Origin: Brasilonema angustatum HA4187-MV1
GTDB lineage: Bacteria; Cyanobacteriota; Cyanobacteriia; Cyanobacteriales; Nostocaceae
Assembly: GCA_019359695.1 (NCBI GenBank)
Contig: JAHHGV010000051.1
Span: forward strand, 1-57,464
Length of the DNA: 57,464 bases
Direction of reading: 5' to 3'
Part shown: piece by piece, positions 1 through 7,880 of the stretch
Layout: every line of letters starts with the position of its first letter
Position numbering within the stretch: the first letter of the stretch is position 1
Made by a program: the position numbers and the translations under genes
The notes under the pieces: model-generated
What the model was told of the DNA's origin: nothing
The model's database searches: none
What the model saw: the letters and a program-made list of their open reading frames with translations, nothing else

Positions 1-84
1 AAATGCTTCCACAAAAACCTGAGCCTATTTTATTAGCCCAGATTTTTGCCAAGCTTTCTTCTCTCGGTCGTATTCACAATGCTT

Positions 85-816
85 CTAGTACCGTTCCAGC
101 CTCGTAAATTGGCAAAGGTATTGAATAAAGAATGCTGCATCTTCTTCTCCAAATGCTGCTAATCCTTGATAGGGGTTGGGTGGAATAATGTCTACTTCTG
201 GTTTGCTGGGGATAATACTAATTTGCTCTTTTTTAAATAGAACTGGAGTTTGCTGCTCTAAATATTTTATTAAGACTGCGCAACCTAATTCATAAGCAAA
301 CTCCACCTGTTGCCCTGCTGCTAGAGCATCATAAAATGCCACAGAAAATGCTATTGCTGTTTTATCCCCAACCGCTTGGTTCATGCCAATCACGTAGTTG
401 ACATGTTGGCTAATAGCTTTTGCTTGCACCTCACTATAGCAGGCATTGAGCAGTACACACTCGACTCCCTTTGTGGCAAATAACTTGAACATACTTGCCA
501 ATGCATGAGCGTTAACTTCGACTGGCTCTTCAGTTTCATCTTCTAAGACAATGCCATTACTACCTGCACCATGCCCACTAAAGTGAACAATCTGGGGTTG
601 GTAATCTAAAATAGCGCGGTAGAAATCACGCTGACTCACTGCCCACTTCTGTTCTAACCTGAATTGCTCTCGCTTAGATGCTCTTCGCAATCCTTCATCA
701 ATTTCCCGTACTTCTTTATCAAGTCGTAGCCGAGATGTATTTGTAGGATTGGCTGCCAAAATTAAAATAGTTTTGACATCGGGATTGTTACCATAGGACA
801 GTTGCTGAGAAACCAT
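85..816 (-). pseudogene. CHAT-domain cysteine protease, truncated before a STAND NTPase domain
   Basis: The 243 residues form a CHAT (caspase-fold) peptidase domain. It opens with KTILILAANP, has the catalytic His in HFSGHG (His82) and the catalytic Cys in LLNACYS (Cys126). Near residue 216 it reads NPYQGLAAFGEEDAAFF, the usual entry to a novel-STAND NTPase (nSTAND1) domain in CHAT-STAND(-WD40) proteins. The expected continuation (FGRE..., P-loop) is absent: after about 15 unrelated residues the frame stops, and the remaining bases to the window edge carry no NTPase. The gene therefore looks 3'-truncated by a deletion or rearrangement at about position 130, leaving a possibly still catalytic protease without its sensor. 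CHAT domains of this kind are known as effectors in bacterial conflict and programmed-death systems. The domain is certain; the truncation is read from the sequence. Confidence 0.75.
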
Positions 817-1523
817 GTAATTTTAATATTATTTTCTCTAAAAAGTAAAAAAGATGCTCAAAGATGCTACACGATAAACACTTCTTTATAGGTGGAACCG
901 AAATTAACTTATGCAGTAATGGGATAGGAACAGAATAAATAGCTTGCAAATTGCTCATGGACTAAACCGCAGTAAATGCTTGCATATACTACTACCTCGT
1001 CTAACAGTTTTCTATTTACTTCTTACTACACAGTCTCTGTTCTGAATTCTGCAATCAAAGTAAAAAACTTATAGCTGAAAATCATTGAGTCACATTGCGT
1101 TACACCTTTAAGCCACAACGTGGAATTGGTGGCTTAAAGTATTCATTACTCGTGATTGTGAGCCGCATCACCAACCTTGGGTGTTTTGGTTGAGTCGATG
1201 GGGGCTATTCCGTTTCGTTGGGGTGTGACAGTTGTAGGTGCGGAATGTGGGTTATAAAGCAATACGGTTCAGTTAAGACATTTATTTGTTGAGGCAGCAA
1301 GGGAGCAGGGGGCGGGGAGAGGGGGGAAACTGATCCTGTGTGAATCGGTTTCTCCCTTGCACCCTGCTTGCCTTGCTCCAACTTTCTCGCCGCGCAAAGC
1401 GCTAACACGAGCAAATTTCTTATCTGAACCGTATTGGGTTATAAAGCCAAACTACTTTTTTTCCTACTAAGTAGTCATACCATTTCTCTATAAACTTGCG
1501 CTTAATATTCCCTCGCCTAACAT
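817..1523. other. Gene-poor stretch holding a hairpin and a MITE
   Basis: No credible gene is seen here. It holds an 11-bp perfect inverted repeat (ctttaagccac / gtggcttaaag, 1106-1116 and 1129-1139, 12-nt loop) and the small mobile element described separately (1261-1435). The short minus-strand reading frame inside that element is of low complexity and is not a gene. Confidence 0.6.
1249..1447. mobile_element. MITE-like element with 12-bp target-site duplication
   Basis: A 175-bp segment (1261-1435) is bounded by perfect 12-bp terminal inverted repeats, aatacggttcag at the left and ctgaaccgtatt at the right. On both sides lies the same 12-bp direct repeat gggttataaagc (1249-1260 and 1436-1447), which reads as a target-site duplication. 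The interior has no transposase and contains a purine-rich stretch, so this is a non-autonomous element. Removing the element and one repeat rebuilds a continuous intergenic sequence. The parent transposase family cannot be named from the window. Confidence 0.8.
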
Positions 1524-2198
1524 TCAATGAAAGAGCGTTGCCAGACTGGGAACAAGTTGAAACGTACCACTCTTCATCATGATGGAAAACCCTAGCCAGA
1601 TTAATATCCAGGGAAATATTTTTCGACCATAGCGAGCTAGAAGCGGAGCCATCAGAGGATTACGAGTCAGATTATAAGACAGTAAGCACCACATGCCAAC
1701 AGTTAAATAACAAACACACAAAATGACTCCTAAACTTGGCAGATTGGTAGTAGCAAACAACGGTACATAAATACCAATGTTATTTCCTCCATTAGCAATA
1801 GTTACTGCCGAAACTCGGTAAGTTTGAGGATCACGCAGAGTCGCCAATAATGATTGTTTACCGCGTTTAGGTTTTACTGAGTTACTAAATGTCACTGACA
1901 CATCTTGAACTGTGTCGTCATCATCATCTCGACTCATGAGATTGCTAATACCAATAATAATTGGCAGAACGCCTAACAACCCAATCCAAGCTTCTGGAAG
2001 AAATAAACCACCAAAAAAACCAGGCAAACTAGCAAGTACTAATGCCGTAAATCCAACAAATTCACCAAAAATAACATGCTTAGGACGGAACGTGCGATTA
2101 ACTTTTCCAAAGAAAGCAGTCAAGTAAATATTGTCGTCAAAGGTAGTTGCAAAAGCGGCAGAGATGCCAAGAATTAATGTACCAATTAGCCAACTCAT
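1524..2198 (-). CDS. CadD-family (LysE superfamily) cadmium/cation transporter, paralog 1
   Basis: A 224-residue polytopic membrane protein of the CadD cadmium-resistance transporter family. Visible family features are the acidic first helix (FATTFDDNIYLTAFFG), the hydrophobic second helix pair with FTALVLASLPGFFGGLF, PEAWIGLLGVLPIIIGI, and the conserved ANGGNNIGIYVPLFA segment near residues 136-150. A loop of Asp residues (RDDDDDT, about 90-96) divides the two halves. It is paralogous to the next gene upstream (2553-3254) and shares its order of motifs, but the conserved acidic residues differ slightly (NNIG here, DNLS there). The likely role is divalent-cation efflux across the plasma membrane; the actual metal is unknown. 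A 354-bp AT-rich gap separates it from the upstream block, so it probably has its own promoter. Confidence 0.8.
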   Translation of the reverse strand: MSWLIGTLILGISAAFATTFDDNIYLTAFFGKVNRTFRPKHVIFGEFVGFTALVLASLPGFFGGLFLPEAWIGLLGVLPIIIGISNLMSRDDDDDTVQDVSVTFSNSVKPKRGKQSLLATLRDPQTYRVSAVTIANGGNNIGIYVPLFATTNLPSLGVILCVCYLTVGMWCLLSYNLTRNPLMAPLLARYGRKIFPWILIWLGFSIMMKSGTFQLVPSLATLFH

Positions 2199-2552
2199 AG
2201 TTATTGCTTACAAAGGTTTAAAATTACTTTTATAGTCCTTCTCTGCTTATAGAAGTAACAGCAGTTTTTTAAATAGTTGAATTGTTTTTATTTATAGATG
2301 CTCACCATTAATTACATTTGATATTTTGTGTTTACAATTTATCTTGTTTTCAATATTATGCTTATCCCTAGATAAAAGCAAATATTCTTTTTTTTGATAA
2401 TGATAAATAGATTTTATGGATAATTCTAACTTTTGACATTGTGTAAAAACAGCAATTCACCACAAATGTCACCGTATAAACAGGAGAATAAATTTATATT
2501 ATGAAAGTTGTCAAATAGGTAAGTATCTCTGAGTTCAACACATCAGCACTGA
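2199..2552. other. AT-rich intergenic region upstream of CadD-like gene 1
   Basis: This stretch is strongly AT-rich and has no reading frame of coding character. It should hold the promoter of the minus-strand CadD-like gene that starts at 2198. I see no clear operator or hairpin. Confidence 0.4.
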
Positions 2553-3254
2553 TTATGCACAATCCCGGAAAGCATCTGTTGACTCTGCAATTAAACATAA
2601 ACCAATTAGCCCCACCGTAAGTACAGTTAAACCACGATTTTCCAAAGTGTGGCTATTAATCAAAATATAGATACCCAATCCTATGAGGATAAAAGGAACA
2701 AAATAATTACCGTAGCGAGTGAAGAGTTTGGCAAGTATGGGAACTTGCGTAAAGCGATAAGCAGCATAGCACCAAACCGCAACTAATGAGAAGAAAACTG
2801 CCAAAATCACTTCCAAATCTTCCCATGTACAGCTAGCAAATAATGGTACGTAGATACTGAGATTATCACCGCCATTAGCGATGGTTACAGCAGCAACTCC
2901 ATAAGCTTGAGGTGAAAATAGGCTAGCTAGCCAAGAATTTGCAGACTGTTCCGATTCTGGTACGGTTTCATCCTCATCACTCGCTGGATTTAGCAAGCGA
3001 TTAATACCAATGGCGATGGGAACCGTACCCAAAAGTCCAATCCAAGCCTCTGGGAAAAGCCTACCACCAAAGAAACTGGGTAAACTAGCAAGCACGAGTG
3101 CTGTAAAACCGAGATACTGTCCGATAACAATGTGTTGATGTCGGAAAGTTGTACTCACTTGAGAGAAAAACAGTAGCAGAACCACAATATCATCTAGATT
3201 AGTGGCAGCAAAAGCAGCAAATCCAGTTGAAATCGCACCAATAAAGTCATCCAT
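2553..3254 (-). CDS. CadD-family (LysE superfamily) cadmium/cation transporter, paralog 2
   Basis: A 233-residue CadD-type membrane transporter. Motifs in order: FAATNLDDIVVLLLFFSQ in the first helix, FTALVLASLPSFFGGRLF, PEAWIGLLGTVPIAIGI, an acidic loop (ASDEDETVPESE) and ANGGDNLSIYVPLFA. The DD pair and ANGGDN match the canonical CadD signature better than paralog 1 does. It starts 13 bp after the SPFH gene (3268-4257), which follows the TerC gene by 42 bp, so TerC, SPFH and this transporter probably form one minus-strand operon. Expected role: export of Cd2+ or another divalent cation. Substrate is inferred from family only. Confidence 0.83.
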   Translation of the reverse strand: MDDFIGAISTGFAAFAATNLDDIVVLLLFFSQVSTTFRHQHIVIGQYLGFTALVLASLPSFFGGRLFPEAWIGLLGTVPIAIGINRLLNPASDEDETVPESEQSANSWLASLFSPQAYGVAAVTIANGGDNLSIYVPLFASCTWEDLEVILAVFFSLVAVWCYAAYRFTQVPILAKLFTRYGNYFVPFILIGLGIYILINSHTLENRGLTVLTVGLIGLCLIAESTDAFRDCA

Positions 3255-3267
3255 TTTAGTTTAGTGA

Positions 3268-4257
3268 TTATTTTTCTTTGAGAAGTGCAGTAGTTAACTC
3301 AGAACGAGATTCGACTCTTTGTTGTTGGGGATTTTTCTGAGCAGCTTTGACAATTTCATCTAACTCTAATTGAAAGAGTCTGGTGTTGTCGCCACCACCT
3401 GCGGAGATCCAAGGCATCCTACCATCCCATTTGGCGATCGCTTGGCGTTGTAAAATTGCAGGAGTCAGCGACTCTACTATTAATCGATGGGCGATCGCTT
3501 CCCCCTTTGCTAAATTTACTCTTGCTTTGGCTTGGTTTTCCGCCTTGATAGCCATAAATCCTGCACGTTTCGCTTCTTGTTCAGCAATTTGCTTGGCTTC
3601 CACTGCTTTGTTAAACTGCTCTGAAAAATGAATATTTACTAAAGAAATATCATCTATTTCTATGTCGTAAGTTCCTAATCGAGATGTTAAAGCTTTATCC
3701 ACCTCAGCTTTCACTTCTGTACGTACAGTGATAATTTCTTCTGCTGTATACCTTGCCATCACGGCTTTTAAAACCTCTTTAACAGCAGGGTTAATAATAC
3801 GGTGAACAATGGATTTTTGATTACCAACACGCTGAAAAATCGTATTCACTTTTTCTGGAGTGATGTGCCAATTTAAAGCCACATCTGTGTAAACATTTTG
3901 CAAGTCTTTAGATAAAGCTTCAGTTGAAATTTCCTGACTTTGCAGTCTCACACTCAGCTTTTGGACAGTATTAACAATCGGGATAATTGGGTGAATTCCT
4001 TCGCTGAGAATTTCTGGTTGTACCTCCCCAAACTTCATTAACACTCCTCGCTGTCCAGGATTGACAATTACGAAAAAGCTACAGATGATAGTCAAAGCAC
4101 ACAGTAACAAAACTATTCTGACTATTGCTTTAATATCTTTGTTATCTTTTTGGGCAGGATTAAAATCGTTGATGATCTGTGCAGATGTTGTCTGAGTAAC
4201 TTCTGTTCCTATAACAGAATTTGGACTTTCATTTTTTGTTATTTTTTCTAGATTCAT
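3268..4257 (-). CDS. SPFH/Band-7 (prohibitin-like) membrane protein
   Basis: A 329-residue protein with a short cytosolic N-terminus, one transmembrane helix at about residues 45-66 (IVRIVLLLCALTIICSFFVI), then a prohibitin-type SPFH domain: VNPGQRGVLMKFGEV, the GIHPIIPIVNTVQKLSVR strand region, a helical region (YTAEEIITVRTEV) and a coiled-coil tail rich in Ala, Glu and Lys (about 215-265). SPFH proteins form large membrane-associated rings that scaffold or protect membrane protein complexes. Here it lies between a TerC-family transporter and a CadD-family transporter, which suggests that it organises or stabilises these cation exporters. That coupling is inference; the family assignment is secure. 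Confidence 0.85.
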   Translation of the reverse strand: MNLEKITKNESPNSVIGTEVTQTTSAQIINDFNPAQKDNKDIKAIVRIVLLLCALTIICSFFVIVNPGQRGVLMKFGEVQPEILSEGIHPIIPIVNTVQKLSVRLQSQEISTEALSKDLQNVYTDVALNWHITPEKVNTIFQRVGNQKSIVHRIINPAVKEVLKAVMARYTAEEIITVRTEVKAEVDKALTSRLGTYDIEIDDISLVNIHFSEQFNKAVEAKQIAEQEAKRAGFMAIKAENQAKARVNLAKGEAIAHRLIVESLTPAILQRQAIAKWDGRMPWISAGGGDNTRLFQLELDEIVKAAQKNPQQQRVESRSELTTALLKEK

Positions 4258-4299
4258 GACTTTGGTGTATTGAGAAAAAGATGTTGATTAAAAACTAAG

Positions 4300-5046
4300 T
4301 TATGTTCTGTTATTTTCATAGCTATCAATAGTCAAGACTTTCTGATTTTCTGGTACGGAGCGCTTAGAAAATCCCCAAGTAAATAGAGCTACAATCAGCG
4401 TTAACATAATCCATTGAGGCGGTACATGATCTGGAATTAATGCTTTAAACATCAATCTCACGCCTACACCAAACACTGTTAAATAAGCAGCGTCCAGTAA
4501 ATAAGTAAACTCAGAAAGCCAGCGCACAAACAAACCAGCCATAAATCGCAGAGTGATAATACCAATGACGCAACCAGTCATTACCAACCATGTTTGACTA
4601 GAAACTGCAACGGCTGCTGTAACGCTATCTAGAGAGAAAGCTAAATCTGTAACAGCAATCAAGAGAATAACTTGTCCAAATGTACAATTTGGATGCTTTG
4701 AAGAGTTGTTTGCTTGTTCTTCTACTGCATTGGAATCAAAATATTGCCAAAAATGCTTTAGAGATAACCACAACAAATAAAGAGCGCCTCCTAATTCAAA
4801 CTGCCAAAACTGAATCACCCATGTTGCTGTAAACAGTAAACCAATCCGCAGAATAAAGGCAATAATTAATCCCCAATTTAAAGCCTGACGTTGTTTTTGT
4901 GGATCTTCAATATCTTGAACTAGTGCTGCTAAGGCAACTGCGTTGTCAGCAGACAGAACTGTTTCTAAAGCGACTAATACTAGTAAAGTTCCAAATGTTT
5001 TAATAGATAAATCTGTACCCAAGTATCCACTTAACTGTTCTAACAT
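4300..5046 (-). CDS. TerC-family integral membrane protein (probable Mn2+/cation exporter)
   Basis: A 248-residue polytopic TerC-family protein. Both conserved acidic transmembrane motifs are visible: ETVLSADNAVALAAL near residues 28-42 and TDLAFSLDSVTAAVA near residues 133-147, with YLLDAAYLTVFGVGVRL further on. TerC/Alx proteins belong to the LysE superfamily; characterised members export manganese, help metalate exported enzymes or contribute to tellurite resistance. In plants and cyanobacteria TerC homologs have been linked to thylakoid membrane biogenesis. It is the first gene of a likely operon with the SPFH protein and CadD-like paralog 2. The substrate here is not proven. Confidence 0.85.
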   Translation of the reverse strand: MLEQLSGYLGTDLSIKTFGTLLVLVALETVLSADNAVALAALVQDIEDPQKQRQALNWGLIIAFILRIGLLFTATWVIQFWQFELGGALYLLWLSLKHFWQYFDSNAVEEQANNSSKHPNCTFGQVILLIAVTDLAFSLDSVTAAVAVSSQTWLVMTGCVIGIITLRFMAGLFVRWLSEFTYLLDAAYLTVFGVGVRLMFKALIPDHVPPQWIMLTLIVALFTWGFSKRSVPENQKVLTIDSYENNRT

Positions 5047-5226
5047 CCTGATTTCTCCAATAACTCCCGTCAGACATTGAGTTCTTAAAATTGCTTGTTA
5101 TGAAAATAGAACTAGAAGTGAGGTTTTCAATATATAAAATCGAAAATTGTATCAGTTCTAGTCCTATGTATTATTCAGATAAATCCATTCAAATTTTATC
5201 TGAATAACGTTGTTAAAATATTGATT

Positions 5227-5841
5227 TTAGCCATTATCTCCGCCAGTCAATGTATTAGGAATGCGAGAATCAACAAAAGCTTGCGATACATTTGGGATAA
5301 ACCAATCTTTATCACCGGGCTTGACAACTTTGGCATTGGGGAGATTTAATTCCAATTCTGAAGTATCTGGGTTTTTCTTGACTAAAAGTTGTGTACCATC
5401 CATAATCTTGATGGCAACAGCACCAGTTTTATCTAAGGAAGCAACTTTCACATCATCAGGAAGATAAACACCCTGACAATCCCATTGATCAGGTGTTGTT
5501 TGACCATTTGCCAAGAAGTAAAGTTGATTGCTGTTACCAGATTCTTCTGACTCTTCGCCACCATTACCGTAGATTGCTAGGTTACTACCACTCTCGTTGC
5601 GGCATTGTCCCCAAGCTATCCCTGATTCTATCGCTGCTTTTTGGAACTCTAACTCATCAATTTGGCGTTGCACATCTGCGGGGATTGTACCTTCAGCACT
5701 TTTCTGTAATTCTTTAATGGTTTTTGTCACTTCCATGTAATCGGGGTTCTTCTTGTAGCTAGGATCTGCCCAAGAAGGTTGAGCGATCGCTAAATTCACA
5801 AACAGAACTGCAATCACTAGTGCAACTTTCAGAAGTCTCAT
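5227..5841 (-). CDS. Secreted conserved cyanobacterial protein, function unknown
   Basis: The chosen start (MRLLKVALVIAV) is preceded by AAAGGAG about 7 bases upstream; a longer reading from a TTG codon at 5859 lies across that ribosome-binding site and is less likely. The 204-residue product has a signal peptide (MRLLKVALVIAVLFVNLAIA, cleavage near QPSWA-DPSY), followed by a helical segment (about 30-70), a Cys at CRNES and another at WDCQGVYLPDDV. It ends in GGDNG. No catalytic motif is recognised. It probably acts in the periplasm or thylakoid lumen. It is co-oriented with the transporter block but separated by about 180 bp, so membership of that operon is uncertain. Confidence 0.7.
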   Translation of the reverse strand: MRLLKVALVIAVLFVNLAIAQPSWADPSYKKNPDYMEVTKTIKELQKSAEGTIPADVQRQIDELEFQKAAIESGIAWGQCRNESGSNLAIYGNGGEESEESGNSNQLYFLANGQTTPDQWDCQGVYLPDDVKVASLDKTGAVAIKIMDGTQLLVKKNPDTSELELNLPNAKVVKPGDKDWFIPNVSQAFVDSRIPNTLTGGDNG

Positions 5842-6089
5842 GATGTTTTCTCCTTTCAAACTAGATTTTTTGGCAAACTTTAAGGCAAACTAGGTGTCTG
5901 ATATTTAGATGAGGCTGTGCTTACGACAGAATTTGTAGTCTGCTGTTATTTATGTCTGAGTTCGTTGTCAACCTTAGTTTTACTTTAGGTTTTCTCACTG
6001 AGATGAGCAAACGTAATTTTTTTTTGAAACAATAATCAGAAGTAATGGAAGCCGACATGTAGCACCGCATTAACAATTACTTATATCAA

Positions 6090-6545
6090 TTAATACGCTG
6101 CAATAAAGCTATAAATTAGTCCCGACAGTGCCAGTAATGTCATTATTGTGTAAGTAAAATCTCTCTGTTGCACAAAAGCAAATACTGAAAGTGCAACACG
6201 AATCACGGGAATAGCAATTAACTGTAAAAGTCCAAATACTATGATGCTATTATGGTTACCTGAAAAAATACCTCTAGCTACAAGTTTTGGAGAATCTAAT
6301 ACCGATGGCTGTCCTTCAAAAAATTGATAATTAGCAGGTTCTGCACCGTAGCTAAGTAAATATAAAATTCCTCCTACCAAAACCGTAGAGCAAGCAAGAA
6401 GAACACCGTATTTTAATAAATTGCTAATCAGCTCCTCAAATCGCTGCTCGCTAGATGTTTTTGTGCAGTCATTTTGGCACACAGACTTAGAAATATTTTG
6501 CTCATTATTGCCACTATCAAGATGATGAAAATTGGATAGATGCAT
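6090..6545 (-). CDS. DUF1634 membrane protein
   Basis: A 151-residue protein with three predicted membrane helices (about 47-66, 100-122 and 132-150) and the DUF1634 signature: an N-terminal helix LLKYGVLLACSTVLVGGILYL, then FSGNHNSIIVFGLLQLIAIPVIRVALSVFAF. DUF1634 proteins are typically encoded next to TauE/SafE-type sulfite or organosulfonate exporters and are presumed partners. A TauE/SafE gene does lie directly upstream here, but it is decayed (6604-6858 and 3' continuation), so this protein may have lost its partner. Function beyond that association is unknown. Confidence 0.8.
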   Translation of the reverse strand: MHLSNFHHLDSGNNEQNISKSVCQNDCTKTSSEQRFEELISNLLKYGVLLACSTVLVGGILYLLSYGAEPANYQFFEGQPSVLDSPKLVARGIFSGNHNSIIVFGLLQLIAIPVIRVALSVFAFVQQRDFTYTIMTLLALSGLIYSFIAAY

Positions 6546-6552
6546 CCTAAAT

Positions 6553-6858
6553 TACTCCTGCTAAACTGTTGTAGACCATTTTCAGTGCCATTACCACCAG
6601 CACTCAACTAAAGACTATTCTCAAAGTTTGAGTATTAGCCCCTACTAAAATTTTTGCCCCTAACAAAGCGCCAGGTAATACACCCAACATCACAGGCATT
6701 GTTACCCCTGGTTCAATAAGTAGGTCGGCGTAAATAATTATCATTGAAATAAGGCAGGACTGGCGCAGCAAGGCGCTGCCTCCTAATGACTGCCAAAACA
6801 TCGTTAACTTTATTTGTACCGACCTACTTACTCTAGGTTTATTGCTATAAAGAATCAA
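6553..6858 (-). pseudogene. TauE/SafE-family exporter remnant
   Basis: Only the C-terminal part of a TauE/SafE permease is recognisable: IEPGVTMPVMLGVLPGALLGAKIL, then TQTLRIVFS followed by an in-frame TGA, after which the reading continues as VLVVMALKMVYNSLAGVI and a stop. The internal stop interrupts the last membrane helix. At the 5' side the gene is replaced by a 114-bp inverted-repeat element (6717-6830) and sequence unrelated to the family. Normal members are about 250-300 residues, so more than half is lost. TauE/SafE proteins export sulfite, sulfonates or related anions. Confidence 0.7.
6717..6830. mobile_element. Inverted-repeat (MITE-like) element inside the TauE remnant
   Basis: The left end taagtaggtcgg (6717-6728) is matched by ccgacctactta at the right end (6819-6830); the inverted repeat continues imperfectly for about 19 bp (cgtaaataa against ttatttgta). 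The 114-bp element has no reading frame of its own and sits where the N-terminal part of the TauE gene should be. Its insertion probably took part in inactivating the gene. Confidence 0.65.
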
Positions 6859-7327
6859 ATGTTATTCTTTTTCAAAACAATAATCTGAAGTAATGACTTA
6901 GATTTGGCAATTTCCGGCATGAGTTACAAGTCTATTTTTGCCTAAAATTGTAAGGATTTTGTTAAAATATGATTGAGATATCTTGTGTTTTTTTCTAATA
7001 ACTGGTATCATTTTTTCCCCTTTTGATGCTCCCGTTACACCGCTTGCCGTTAGCGGGAGAGTTGTCACGGTAAGCTTACAATTGAATATTGCAAGATGCA
7101 AGCAACTTTTGAGCAACAAATGTCACCGTATTGCAATCAAATTAATGTAGAGAATTCAATATGTTTCCATCGTCGCTCGCCTATGGGCTATCTCAAAGAG
7201 GAGAGCGTTTTTGATTATACCAGTTGTGCTATGGGTAACATTTGCGACTGCGATTGTGTTGAGTGGATTGGGCTGGCTTTAAAAAAAGCATTGCGTAAAT
7301 ATTTTGTAGTTTTTAACACAGTAAATT
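6859..7327. other. Gap without a convincing gene
   Basis: Reading frames exist on both strands but have no recognisable domain or ribosome-binding site. On the plus strand near 7195-7283 a hydrophobic 26-residue segment ends at a stop, possibly the debris of a membrane-protein gene. The promoter of the DUF2141 gene should lie at the right end. Confidence 0.35.
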
Positions 7328-7792
7328 ATGACGATGCAACGTTCTTTCTGGAGCTTTTTACTTTTAATAGATGTCATATTTATGACATTTATATCCAGTG
7401 CAAAAGCAGTGTCTAACAGTAGTCTCACCGTCACCATTAACGGCTTGAAAAACCAGCGTGGGCAAGTTTGTCTGAGCGTGTTTTCTGGTGGGCGAGGATT
7501 TCCGACTAGTAGCGATCGCGCAGTGGCTGCCCGTTGCGTCAAACTAGAAAACGCCCCGCTGACAGTTAAATTTGAAAACTTAAAAGCAGGAAATTATGCG
7601 ATCGCCGTCTTTCATGATGCCAACAGCGACGGCATCCTCAATCGCAATCTATTGGGTATCCCCACTGAAGAGTTTGGCTTTTCTCAAAACCCCAAAATTC
7701 TCACAGGTCCGCCCAAATTTGGCGATTGTGCGGTTCTAGTTGCTGGTCCACAGACCAATATTCAAATTCAATTGCTGAACTTTTTAAGCTAA
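7328..7792 (+). CDS. Secreted DUF2141 protein
   Basis: A 154-residue protein with an N-terminal signal peptide (hydrophobic run to about residue 27, cleaved near SSAKA) and a DUF2141 beta-sandwich: LTVTINGLKNQRGQVCLSVF, ENLKAGNYAIAVFHDANSDG, RNLLGIPTEEFGFS. HDANSDG resembles a Ca-binding-like turn seen in this family. DUF2141 proteins are small exported proteins of unknown function, often encoded near carotenoid or outer-membrane genes. The next gene, an outer-membrane Omp85 protein, follows in the same direction. Confidence 0.8.
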   Translation: MTMQRSFWSFLLLIDVIFMTFISSAKAVSNSSLTVTINGLKNQRGQVCLSVFSGGRGFPTSSDRAVAARCVKLENAPLTVKFENLKAGNYAIAVFHDANSDGILNRNLLGIPTEEFGFSQNPKILTGPPKFGDCAVLVAGPQTNIQIQLLNFLS

Positions 7793-7880
7793 AGTGAACG
7801 CAACAGCATTGCTTTGTTGCCATCCTACCGGAGAATAATATAAAATCCAGAGCGATTTCAATCCCTGCCAATGTGTCGTT

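Larger units (their letters stand above)
6020..6894. repeat. Imperfect direct repeats flanking the DUF1634/TauE module
   Basis: The sequence aaacaataatc-gaagtaatg occurs at about 6026-6047 and again at about 6874-6894 with one mismatch, in the same orientation and with a T-rich approach on both sides. The pair brackets the DUF1634 gene and the decayed TauE gene. It may mark a duplicated regulatory region or the edges of a transferred segment. Confidence 0.45.

Noticed and set aside
1205-1414. 69-codon minus-strand frame
   Set aside because: It lies almost wholly inside the 175-bp MITE and is of low complexity.
2463-2477. 15-mer caaatgtcaccgtat shared with 7117-7131
   Set aside because: One shared 15-mer in a window of this size is near chance expectation, and no symmetry or matching gene context supports an operator.
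6898-7416. Frames on both strands before the DUF2141 gene
   Set aside because: No ribosome-binding site, no domain, and composition unlike neighbouring genes; one overlaps the DUF2141 start.
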